DNA of 16,521 bases from NCBI GenBank assembly GCA_031255315.1, contig JAIRSS010000236.1, forward strand, positions 1 through 16,521. Reading direction: 5' to 3'. Below, piece after piece: positions 8,368 through 15,060 of this stretch (position 1 is the first letter of the stretch; the number at the start of each line of letters is the position of its first letter). Source of the stretch: Spirochaetaceae bacterium (GTDB taxonomy: Bacteria; Spirochaetota; Spirochaetia; Treponematales; Breznakiellaceae). A model generated the notes under the pieces. That model saw nothing but the letters and a program-made list of their open reading frames with translations, was not told the DNA's origin and searched no databases. The position numbers were made by a program, and so were the translations under genes.

Positions 8368-10974
8368 TTGTTTAGAGGATTGACACAGCGGGCGCAGCGT
8401 ATTTTGGCGCAGGATGCCCAGGAAGAAGCTCGGCGGTTTAATTCCGAGCAGCTTTTGCCGGAACATATCGTTATTGCCCTTCTTAAAGACGGGGCGGGAA
8501 TAGCCTGTAAAGCTCTGATGTGCCTGCGCATCGATCTTTTGGAATTCTTGCATACTATCGAAAGCGCGTTCCCCCGGAGGCATGGTTCCCTGATATTTGG
8601 GGATGTGCCCCCTTCAAAGCGGACCAGGGCCTTGCTGGAAACCGCCGCCGTTGAAGCTCAGACCCTGGCGAATGATTATATAGGTACGGAACACATCCTG
8701 CTTGCCGCAATGGGGGAACAGAATTCCCCGGTTCAGATGTACCTGGGCCAGCGGTCTGTGGATACGGATATGTTCCGGGTGGTGGTACAAACCACCTTTA
8801 CCCGCGGCGAAAGTTCCAAGCCGGAAGGAGAATACCATCAGATCGTTGACGGGTTTCAGACCTATATGTTTCACCAGACTAATTATAAGAGCGAAGACTT
8901 TAAATCGTACCACCCGGCGCGGGGAAGGAATTCCCACTCCTCCAGTATGACTGGGGCGCTGGATGAATTCTCCCGGGATCTGACCGCCCTTGCCGGAGCG
9001 GGGAAGCTGGACCCCCTTATTGGACGGCGCAAAGAAATAGACCGGGTGGTTCGTATCCTGACCCGGCGTACCAAGAACAACCCGGTCCTGGTTGGCGAGC
9101 CGGGGGTTGGGAAGACCGCTATTGTAGAAGGGCTTGCCTGCTTTCTTGCACATCCGGATGCGCCGGAAGCCCTGGCGGGGCGGCGGATATTGTCCCTGGA
9201 CATGGGCGCTGTGGTGGCGGGGACCAAGTACCGGGGTGAATTCGAAGAACGCCTCAAGAAGATCATGCGGGAAATCTCCCGCGTCCGGAATATTATTCTC
9301 TTTATTGACGAGATTCATACAGTCATAGGCGCAGGCGGCGCGGAGGGAACCCTGGACGCTTCGAATATGCTGAAACCCGCCCTGTCCAGGGGGGAGGTTC
9401 AGTGTATAGGAGCCACTACGCTGGCGGAGTACCGCAAACGCTTTGAGAGAGACGCCGCTTTGGAACGGCGTTTTCAGGCCGTTGTCGTGGAGGAACCGGC
9501 CTTGGATGAAACTATTGATATACTCCGGGGGCTTCAAAGCCGTTACGAGAGTTATCACCGGGTAGTCTATACGTCTGAGGCGGTTATTGCCGCGGCCCGG
9601 CTTGCCCAGCGGTATGTTCCGGGCCGCTTTATGCCCGACAAGGCGATAGACCTCATGGACGAGGCGGGAGCCATGCGGAGGCTGGAATGTTCGGTCCAGC
9701 CTCCGGGACTCGCGGAGATCGAGGCGGAAATCCGGGCCTTAACCAAAGAACGGAGCGCCCTGGTGTTATCCCGGAATTACGAGGGGGCCGCTGAAATCCG
9801 GGACCGGGTGCGGCGCCTCCGTTCCCGCCTTGAAGAGGTCAAGGAAGCCTGGGAGCTGGCGATCAGTACTGAGCGGGCAAAGGTCAGCGAAGGCGATGTC
9901 CGCCGGGTGGTGTCCGAAACAACCGGCATCCCTGTGGCGCATCTGGAAGAACAGGAGTCCCAGCGGCTTCTCTCCCTTGAGGAGGAGATTCACCGGACGG
10001 TCATTGGCCAGGATGCCGCGGTCAACCGTATCGCCTCCTCCATCAGACGGTCCCGGTCGGGAATATCTTCTCCCCGGCGGCCCCTGGGGTCTTTTATCTT
10101 CCTGGGGCCTACGGGCGTTGGAAAAACCCTTCTGGCGAAACGGTTAGCCGCATATCTTTTTGGGTCCGAGGACGCTCTGGTCCGCATTGACATGTCGGAT
10201 TTCATGGAGAAGCATAACGCATCACGCCTTGTCGGAGCGCCGCCGGGGTACATAGGCTATGAGGAGGGGGGCGTTCTGACGGAGAAAATACGCAGGAATC
10301 CCTACCGGGTGGTCCTCTTTGACGAGATTGAAAAAGCCCACCGTGATGTGTTCAATCTGCTCCTTCAGGTGCTTGAGGAAGGGGAACTCAAGGACAGCCT
10401 GGGGCACTCGGTGAATTTCAGAAATACGGTGATCATTATGACCAGCAACGCCGGAGCGCGGGAAATATCCCGGAATTCCCGGCTTGGTTTTGGGACCAGC
10501 ATGGGGATCATGAAAAATGAAGAAATACAGGCCGCCGCCCTTTCGGAACTGCGCAGCCTTTTCAATCCCGAATTCCTCAACCGGGTGGACGATATTGTGG
10601 TATTCCACGCCCTCAATGAACAACAGATGGAAACCATTCTGGACATACAACTGGGGGAACTCTCCCAACGTCTGGCCGAACAGGGGTTCGCCATCAGAAT
10701 ATCCTCCTCCGCCCGGCGGTTTCTCATTGCAAAAGGCTGGGACCCCAAATACGGCGCCCGCCCCCTGCGCCGGACCATTCAAAAAGAACTGGAAGACGCC
10801 CTGTCCCGCCTCATCCTGGAAGGAAATTATCCCACAGGCGGCGTCTTCGCCGTTGATTTTATCGCCGATGCAATCGCCGCCAGCCGGGACGCGGGGCTGA
10901 TCATTCAGCTTAACCCGCCGGAAAGCGACGTCGAATTTGAGGAGGCTGTGTCCGCAGCCCCAATCCGTTCATAG
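8368..10974 (+). CDS. clpC: ClpC-type AAA+ unfoldase (Hsp100), ClpP partner
   Basis: This is the ATP-driven ring unfoldase of the cytoplasmic ClpCP protease. The TTG at 8368 is the best start: AGGGGAG (8355-8361) sits 6 bp upstream, and translation then opens MFRGLTQRAQRIL, matching the conserved ClpC N-terminus. Length is 868 residues. Domains in order: double Clp-N repeat (about 4-140); an unusually long polar linker (about 142-205); AAA1 with Walker A GEPGVGKT (243-250), Walker B LFIDE (311-315) and pore loop KYRG (287-290); a UVR-like middle segment (about 455-492); AAA2 with Walker A GPTGVGKT (580-587), Walker B LFDE (650-653) and pore GYIG (627-630). The LGF tripeptide at 706-708 is the ClpP-docking loop, which separates it from ClpB. 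No CtsR, McsA or McsB gene is adjacent. A long structured leader suggests regulation upstream. ClpA is excluded by the UVR segment and N-terminus. Confidence 0.94.
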   Translation: MFRGLTQRAQRILAQDAQEEARRFNSEQLLPEHIVIALLKDGAGIACKALMCLRIDLLEFLHTIESAFPRRHGSLIFGDVPPSKRTRALLETAAVEAQTLANDYIGTEHILLAAMGEQNSPVQMYLGQRSVDTDMFRVVVQTTFTRGESSKPEGEYHQIVDGFQTYMFHQTNYKSEDFKSYHPARGRNSHSSSMTGALDEFSRDLTALAGAGKLDPLIGRRKEIDRVVRILTRRTKNNPVLVGEPGVGKTAIVEGLACFLAHPDAPEALAGRRILSLDMGAVVAGTKYRGEFEERLKKIMREISRVRNIILFIDEIHTVIGAGGAEGTLDASNMLKPALSRGEVQCIGATTLAEYRKRFERDAALERRFQAVVVEEPALDETIDILRGLQSRYESYHRVVYTSEAVIAAARLAQRYVPGRFMPDKAIDLMDEAGAMRRLECSVQPPGLAEIEAEIRALTKERSALVLSRNYEGAAEIRDRVRRLRSRLEEVKEAWELAISTERAKVSEGDVRRVVSETTGIPVAHLEEQESQRLLSLEEEIHRTVIGQDAAVNRIASSIRRSRSGISSPRRPLGSFIFLGPTGVGKTLLAKRLAAYLFGSEDALVRIDMSDFMEKHNASRLVGAPPGYIGYEEGGVLTEKIRRNPYRVVLFDEIEKAHRDVFNLLLQVLEEGELKDSLGHSVNFRNTVIIMTSNAGAREISRNSRLGFGTSMGIMKNEEIQAAALSELRSLFNPEFLNRVDDIVVFHALNEQQMETILDIQLGELSQRLAEQGFAIRISSSARRFLIAKGWDPKYGARPLRRTIQKELEDALSRLILEGNYPTGGVFAVDFIADAIAASRDAGLIIQLNPPESDVEFEEAVSAAPIRS

Positions 10975-10996
10975 CGTTCCGTCATGCTTCAATTCA

Positions 10997-11012
10997 GCCC
11001 GTGTCAACGGGC
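10997..11012. terminator. Short hairpin between convergent clpC and MFS gene
   Basis: GCCCGT (10997-11002), loop GTCA and ACGGGC (11007-11012) form a perfect 6-bp stem, 22 bp after the clpC stop and close to the end of the converging MFS gene. No T-run follows on either strand, so a Rho-independent role is doubtful. Confidence 0.3.
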
Positions 11013-11015
11013 GGC

Positions 11016-11049
11016 GCAATCCAGACGTGCGTTCGCGTCACTGGATTGC
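11016..11049. terminator. Larger inverted repeat spanning the MFS stop
   Basis: GCAATCCAG (11016-11024) is repeated in reverse complement as CTGGATTGC (11041-11049). The 16-bp loop contains a smaller GCG-TT-CGC stem. The right arm encodes the last codons of the MFS gene. It may act as a transcript end for both converging genes, although no T-run is seen. Confidence 0.35.
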
Positions 11050-12279
11050 TTCTCCCGGCAATGTGCCGCGCGCCCGCATACGGCTGTTCAGGAAGAAGAG
11101 CACCGCGATTAAGATCAGTGCATACCCCAGACAACTGCGATATCCCCAGGCGGCTCCCGCAAGCCGGTTGGTCAGCCCCACCACGAATTGTACGCCGGAA
11201 TTTATCGCGCCGGAAAGGACGATGATGGCGCTGGTAATCACCGGGGCCTGGCTGCCAAAGAACTTCATAGCCATCGCCATGACCGTCGGCCACATAATGG
11301 CGATAAAAAACCCCAGGGCCGGGAGCACCCATATCCCCCTGGCGCCTAATCCGAAGCCCAGCGCATAGATGAATACGGCGGCGAAACTTGCAATGAAAAG
11401 GCTCCGCATATAGCCTATCTTTTCAATGGCAAACCCGCTCACCAGCCGGGAAACCGTAAAAAGCAGGTAAAAGTTCGAAATAAACGCCGCGCCGTCGGTA
11501 CGGGGGTCAAGGGCGTAGACATCCTGGAAATAGAGTCCGCCCCAGTTGGCGGAGCTGAATTCCACCACTTCCATAAGGCCCAGCATAAGCGAAAAAAGCC
11601 ATACCATCGGGAGCTTGAGCGCCCCCAGGAAGGAGAGGGTTTTTTCCGCCCCCGCCGCTCCCCCGTCCGGGGCGGAAGGAACGCCTTCCCCGCCGTCTTT
11701 GGGAAACCGGGTTATCACGGCGGGAATGAAAAGGGCCAGGACTACGGGCAGGGTAAACAGGTAGACATGCCTCCAACTGAACTTTCCCGTATTGATGAGG
11801 AATCCCGCCGCCTTTGGCCCGATGATTGCCCCCGCGCCGTAGAAGAAGTGAAGCAGGCTCATAAAAAGGGCCGCCTTGGCGGTGAACAGCTGGGTGGCCA
11901 GGGCGTTCATCCCCACTTCGAAAAATCCAAATGCGGCGTAAACCAGGAACAGCGCCGCCCCTATGGTTACATATCCGGGCATGACGTAAACCAGCAGCGC
12001 CCCCAGGATAGAACATAAAAACCCGGAGAGCAGCGAGCGCTTAACGCCGAAACGTCCTAAAAAAACGCCGGCGATAAGGCAAAAGAACACATAGCTGTAG
12101 GAAAGCAGGGCCACGAATCCACCCTGCTGTTCATAGGAGACGCCGAATTCGGTTTTAATGAGGGGATAGGCAACCCCCTTGATGTTCTCCAGAAGCCCGA
12201 AGATCAGTCCGGTTCCATACATAATAATAATGAGCAGAATCCGGTGTATTCCCTGGGGCTGCGGGTTTTTGATGGACAT
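11038..12279 (-). CDS. MFS transporter, FucP/FHS-like
   Basis: This is a major facilitator superfamily permease of 413 residues in the inner membrane with about twelve hydrophobic segments. Family signs are the first-half loop GRFGVKRSLL (motif A-like), the loop NALATQLFTAKAALFMSLLHFFYGAGAIIGP, typical of the fucose-permease/FHS-like branch, a hydrophilic Pro/Gly-rich central loop (KDGGEGVPSAPDGGAAGAEK), and EKIGYMRSL in the second half. The ATG at 12279 is supported by GAGGAGGC on the minus strand (12283-12290). The substrate cannot be deduced. The gene is divergent from the M20D amidohydrolase 272 bp away and convergent with clpC. Its last nine codons (TLPGEAIQ plus stop) lie in or beside a 28-bp repeat also found upstream of the same gene, so the original C-terminus may have been replaced. 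The MFS call is firm, the subfamily tentative. Confidence 0.88.
   Translation of the reverse strand: MSIKNPQPQGIHRILLIIIMYGTGLIFGLLENIKGVAYPLIKTEFGVSYEQQGGFVALLSYSYVFFCLIAGVFLGRFGVKRSLLSGFLCSILGALLVYVMPGYVTIGAALFLVYAAFGFFEVGMNALATQLFTAKAALFMSLLHFFYGAGAIIGPKAAGFLINTGKFSWRHVYLFTLPVVLALFIPAVITRFPKDGGEGVPSAPDGGAAGAEKTLSFLGALKLPMVWLFSLMLGLMEVVEFSSANWGGLYFQDVYALDPRTDGAAFISNFYLLFTVSRLVSGFAIEKIGYMRSLFIASFAAVFIYALGFGLGARGIWVLPALGFFIAIMWPTVMAMAMKFFGSQAPVITSAIIVLSGAINSGVQFVVGLTNRLAGAAWGYRSCLGYALILIAVLFFLNSRMRARGTLPGEAIQ
11041..11068. repeat. 28-bp hairpin repeat, copy A (inside MFS 3' end)
   Basis: This matches 12344-12371 in 26 of 28 positions. It begins CTGGATTGCTTC and ends in the small stem CGGCA-ATG-TGCCG. 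It also has ATTGC/GCAAT arms (11045-11049 and 11058-11062). It belongs to the look-alike class of short dispersed repeats with ATTGC...GCAAT ends. It encodes the C-terminal residues of the MFS protein on the minus strand. Confidence 0.6.
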
Positions 12280-12290
12280 GACGCCTCCTC

Positions 12291-12310
12291 AATGTTCTCA
12301 AATGTTCTCA
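12291..12310. repeat. Two perfect tandem copies of a 10-bp unit
   Basis: AATGTTCTCA occurs twice in a row (TGAGAACATT read on the MFS strand), directly upstream of the MFS ribosome binding site. A third partial unit, TGAGTATGG, precedes them on the MFS strand. The 10-bp period equals one helical turn, so two protein molecules could bind the same DNA face. It may also simply be slippage. Confidence 0.6.
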
Positions 12311-12343
12311 CCATACTCAATCCGGCGTTTTTCCGCCAGTACC

Positions 12344-12371
12344 CTGGATTGCTTCGCCCGGCAATTTGCCG
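12344..12371. repeat. 28-bp hairpin repeat, copy B (MFS upstream region)
   Basis: This is the second copy of the repeat at 11041-11068, in the same orientation, differing at two positions. The hairpin end CGGCA-ATT-TGCCG keeps its stem while the loop differs. It lies in the intergenic region between the divergent MFS and amidohydrolase genes, 65 bp upstream of the MFS start. Confidence 0.6.
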
Positions 12372-12486
12372 ATCCCTCGTAATGCCCGGCGGCCCCGCTC
12401 ATACCGGCGGGTATAGGCGCTTATTGCCGTTCTTAATCCGTAAAATCCGTGTAATCTGCGGACCATATTTCCTGGTGTTCCGTCTA

Positions 12487-12516
12487 TTGCCATGTTCAAC
12501 TCACGCGGCGTAATCT
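12487..12516 (+). promoter_or_regulatory. Promoter of M20D amidohydrolase
   Basis: TTGCCA (12487-12492) and TAATCT (12511-12516) are 18 bp apart, a good sigma70-type arrangement. Transcription would start near 12523, giving a leader of about 29 nt with the ribosome binding site AAGGAAG (12542-12548). A second TAATCTG at 12452-12458 lacks a partner box. Confidence 0.45.
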
Positions 12517-12551
12517 GTGAAGTGGAAGAGAACTGAACAATAAGGAAGAAA

Positions 12552-13670
12552 ATGATGAATAAAGACGATTTTGAACGCGCCGTAACACTCCGCCATGAAC
12601 TGCACCGGCATCCTGAGTTAGCCTGCCGGGAAAAATGGACGAAGCGGCGGCTGATTGATTTTCTGACCCTGAACACCGCCCTGGAAGTGGTTGACAGGGG
12701 GCGCTGGTTTTACGCGGTATACCGCGCCGGCGCGGACAAACCAGCCATAGCGTTCCGGGCGGATTTTGACGCGCTGCCCATGGACGAAACCATTGAGCTT
12801 CCCTATGGCTCCCAATTCCCCGGAGTTTCCCATAAATGCGGGCATGACGGACACAGCGCGTGTCTGGCCGCATTTGCCCTGGAAATTGACCGGGAGGGCG
12901 CGGATAAAACCATCTATTTCGTGTTTCAGCACGCGGAGGAAACCGGCGAGGGAGCGATGGAATGTACGCCCCTCCTGGAGGAAGCGGGAATCTCCGAGAT
13001 TTTTGGCTACCACAACGTTCCGGGGCTTCCGGAACACCTCATCGGCGTTAAGGACGGCACAATATGCTGCGCGTCAACGGGCATGATCATCTGGTTGAAG
13101 GGGATTCCCTGCCACGCCAGCCAGCCGGAAGCCGGGCGCAACCCCGCCTTTGCCGTTGCGGAGATTATACGGAGCATCCCCGCTTGTACGGATCCGGCGG
13201 GATACACGGGTCTGGTGATGTGCACCGTAATCTGCATAGACGTTGGCGAGGAAGCCTTCGGCATGTCGGCCAGCGAAGGCCGCCTGCTGCTTACCATCCG
13301 GGGCGAGTATGATGATGAATTGGAAACGCTGAAGCAAAAACTAACGGAGAAAATCAAAGAACAGGCCGAACAGTACGGACTTGAATACCGCGTTGCCTGG
13401 CGCGACCGGTTTTTTGCCACAGCCAGCCATAAAACAAGCAATGATAAAGTGCGCAGGGCGGCGCGGGAATTAGGGCTTGCCCTGGGGGAAGGGGACAAGC
13501 CCGCCCTGGGCTCGGAGGATTTCGGCTGTTTTACCCGGCACACCCGGGGGGCGTTTTTCTGGGTGGGCGGCGGTGAAGGCCGTCCGGGTATTCATACCGC
13601 CGAATACGACTTTAACGACGCGATCATACCAACCGTGGTGGATATGTATACCGCCATTGCGCGGATGTAA
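12552..13670 (+). CDS. M20D-family metal-dependent amidohydrolase
   Basis: This is a cytoplasmic di-metal peptidase/amidohydrolase related to hippurate hydrolase and N-acyl-amino-acid or IAA-amino-acid hydrolases, which cleave the amide between an acyl group and an amino acid. It is 372 residues, slightly short for the family (about 380-400). It opens with the typical LRHELHRHPELACRE. Predicted metal ligands are Cys96 and His98 in KCGHDGH, Glu130 in QHAEETGEG (Glu129 the likely general base), His154 in FGYHN and His348 in GIHTAEYDFND. His188 in PCHASQPEAGRNP marks the lid/dimer domain. SEDFG (321-325) is also conserved. All catalytic residues appear intact. There are two adjacent ATG codons at 12552 and 12555, and the first suits the AAGGAAG site slightly better in ORF terms. 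The divergent MFS gene could supply its substrate, which is inference. The exact substrate is unknown. Confidence 0.92.
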   Translation: MMNKDDFERAVTLRHELHRHPELACREKWTKRRLIDFLTLNTALEVVDRGRWFYAVYRAGADKPAIAFRADFDALPMDETIELPYGSQFPGVSHKCGHDGHSACLAAFALEIDREGADKTIYFVFQHAEETGEGAMECTPLLEEAGISEIFGYHNVPGLPEHLIGVKDGTICCASTGMIIWLKGIPCHASQPEAGRNPAFAVAEIIRSIPACTDPAGYTGLVMCTVICIDVGEEAFGMSASEGRLLLTIRGEYDDELETLKQKLTEKIKEQAEQYGLEYRVAWRDRFFATASHKTSNDKVRRAARELGLALGEGDKPALGSEDFGCFTRHTRGAFFWVGGGEGRPGIHTAEYDFNDAIIPTVVDMYTAIARM

Positions 13671-13808
13671 CCCAGGGCCGCGGTTTCATGCGGGCCTCCT
13701 GAACGGTAAACGGACGCGGCTTTCAGGATCAGCCTGTTGACGCCGCCGCCTCTTCTCATTTGGAGTTTCATTGAACGTACACTGGGTACTATTTTCTAAG
13801 GCGGCAGC

Positions 13809-13838
13809 CCGATGTCTTGCTTTTTATCGGCATTTTTT
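13809..13838 (+). terminator. Weak T-tailed hairpin
   Basis: CCGAT (13809-13813) and ATCGG (13826-13830) form a 5-bp stem with a 12-nt loop followed by CATTTTTT. It could end transcripts of the amidohydrolase gene, but the stem is weak and it overlaps the promoter of the next operon. Confidence 0.25.
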
Positions 13839-13845
13839 CTATGAT
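13817..13845 (+). promoter_or_regulatory. Promoter of wecA-nifS-thiI run
   Basis: TTGCTT (13817-13822) and TATGAT (13840-13845) are exactly 17 bp apart. A second -10-like TATGCT is at 13847-13852. The leader to the start codon at 13975 would be about 120 nt. Confidence 0.45.
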
Positions 13846-13974
13846 TTATGCTAAAGTGTCTCAAATTCTTCGGGAGTAAATTTTTATATCTAGCGGGTAC
13901 TCGTAATTATCATCTTTAACAGTTATGGTATATTAGCAGCCGTTATTTTGAGCTAATCATTGTTTGGAGCGGGC

Positions 13975-15048
13975 ATGACAGAGGTTATTGGCGTTGGTGT
14001 TATTTCTTTTGTATTCTCACTTACGGCTGTATGGATGATATGCCGCATATCCCATAAAAACTCGTGGTATGACAAAATTGACGACCGGAAAATCCACACC
14101 GGCGACGTCCCCCGTTTGGGGGGGGTAGGGTTTTCCGCCGTGTTTATTGTCGTTTCTCTGCTTCTCGTCTTTGTGCGAGCGGAAATTCATCTGGGAATCC
14201 GGTTTGTTTCGGTATTTATCGGCATGTGTATTATCCTGGTATGCGGCGTCCTTGACGATTTTCATACCCTGGCTTCCAAGACTAAATTGGGCATCCAATG
14301 TATCGCGGGCGTCCTGGTTATTGCCCCTCTGTATAGGTTCCAGCATTTAGTTTTTTTTGATGATAATTTCTGGATGCTGGGCTGGCTCAAGCTGCCCCTT
14401 TCCTTCCTGTGGGTTGTGGGCCTGACCAACGCCATCAACTTCATTGACGGTGTTGACGGCCTAGCCGGAGGCGTCTCGGCCATTATCGCCGTAACCTACG
14501 CCGTTATTTTTGCTTCCTTTACTGGCAGCGGTTCGCTCATCCTTTTCTGCGTCTGCCTGGCCGCGTCTGTCGGCGGATTTCTGGTTTTTAACCTGCCCGT
14601 CCCCCACGCAAAGATATTCATGGGCGACGGGGGAAGCCAATTCCTGGGATTTACCCTGGCGGTACTGCCCCTCCTTGATCAAGGCGCCGTCCGGTTGAGC
14701 CTTCCCATTCCGTACGCCGCCGCCCTGCTTCTCATCCCCATCCTGGACATGGTTGCCGCCGTGTGGCGCCGCATTAGGGACAAGCGGCCGGTCGATAGTC
14801 CCGATAAATCGCATATCCATCATAAATTGATGTATTTAGGGTGTTCCTCGTGGGGCATTGATGGGTTGCTCTATGGTTTGCAGATAACTCTGGGAATACT
14901 GGTGTTTTTCGCGATCCAGTTTCGCAGCCGCCAGATCGTTTCTTTGACGTTCCTGGGATTCTCCTACGGCATAGCCGTTGCTTTTTTTACAATCGTTCAC
15001 TTTGTGTATAGGGGGAAGATGGTACGGCGAGATTCCTCCCCTTCCTGA
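13975..15048 (+). CDS. WecA/TagO-type polyprenyl-phosphate HexNAc-1-P transferase
   Basis: This is an inner-membrane glycosyltransferase family 4 enzyme. It moves a sugar-1-phosphate from a UDP-HexNAc to undecaprenyl phosphate, starting a surface glycan. The ATG at 13975 is preferred to an in-frame TTG at 13960 because GGAG (13966-13969) is 5 bp upstream; the product is 357 residues. About ten to eleven membrane segments are seen. Diagnostic motifs are DDRKIHTGDVPRLGG (36-50), LDDF with Asp94/Asp95 (Mg2+ site), NAINFIDGVDGLAGG (152-166), FMGDGGSQFLG with Asp218, and the HIHHK cluster at 280-284. That cluster marks the WecA/TagO branch rather than MraY, as does the lack of MraY neighbours. It is first in a run with the desulfurase (12-bp gap) and thiI. 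Which glycan it starts is unknown. Confidence 0.9.
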   Translation: MTEVIGVGVISFVFSLTAVWMICRISHKNSWYDKIDDRKIHTGDVPRLGGVGFSAVFIVVSLLLVFVRAEIHLGIRFVSVFIGMCIILVCGVLDDFHTLASKTKLGIQCIAGVLVIAPLYRFQHLVFFDDNFWMLGWLKLPLSFLWVVGLTNAINFIDGVDGLAGGVSAIIAVTYAVIFASFTGSGSLILFCVCLAASVGGFLVFNLPVPHAKIFMGDGGSQFLGFTLAVLPLLDQGAVRLSLPIPYAAALLLIPILDMVAAVWRRIRDKRPVDSPDKSHIHHKLMYLGCSSWGIDGLLYGLQITLGILVFFAIQFRSRQIVSLTFLGFSYGIAVAFFTIVHFVYRGKMVRRDSSPS

Positions 15049-15060
15049 GCGTTTTCTCCT

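Larger units (their letters stand above)
13671..13974 (+). other. Spacer before the wecA-like gene
   Basis: This 304-bp spacer has no gene. It has TCCTGAA/TTCAGGA arms at 13697-13703 and 13722-13728 (18-bp loop, no T-run). It then turns AT-rich from about 13815 and carries the terminator-like hairpin and promoter listed separately. Another possible -10, TATATT at 13929-13934, has only a poor upstream box. Confidence 0.4.

Noticed and set aside
8368..10974. Calling the gene clpB or clpA
   Set aside because: The long ClpB coiled-coil middle domain is missing, a UVR-like segment is present, the LGF ClpP loop is present, and the N-terminus is ClpC-like.
12280..12551. Short open frames in the MFS-amidohydrolase spacer (for example 12317-12513 on either strand)
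   Set aside because: There is no ribosome binding site, they overlap repeats and promoters, and they have no protein-like character.
13975..15048. Calling the transferase mraY
   Set aside because: The HIHH cluster and the size and motif spacing fit WecA/TagO, and no mur or fts genes are adjacent.
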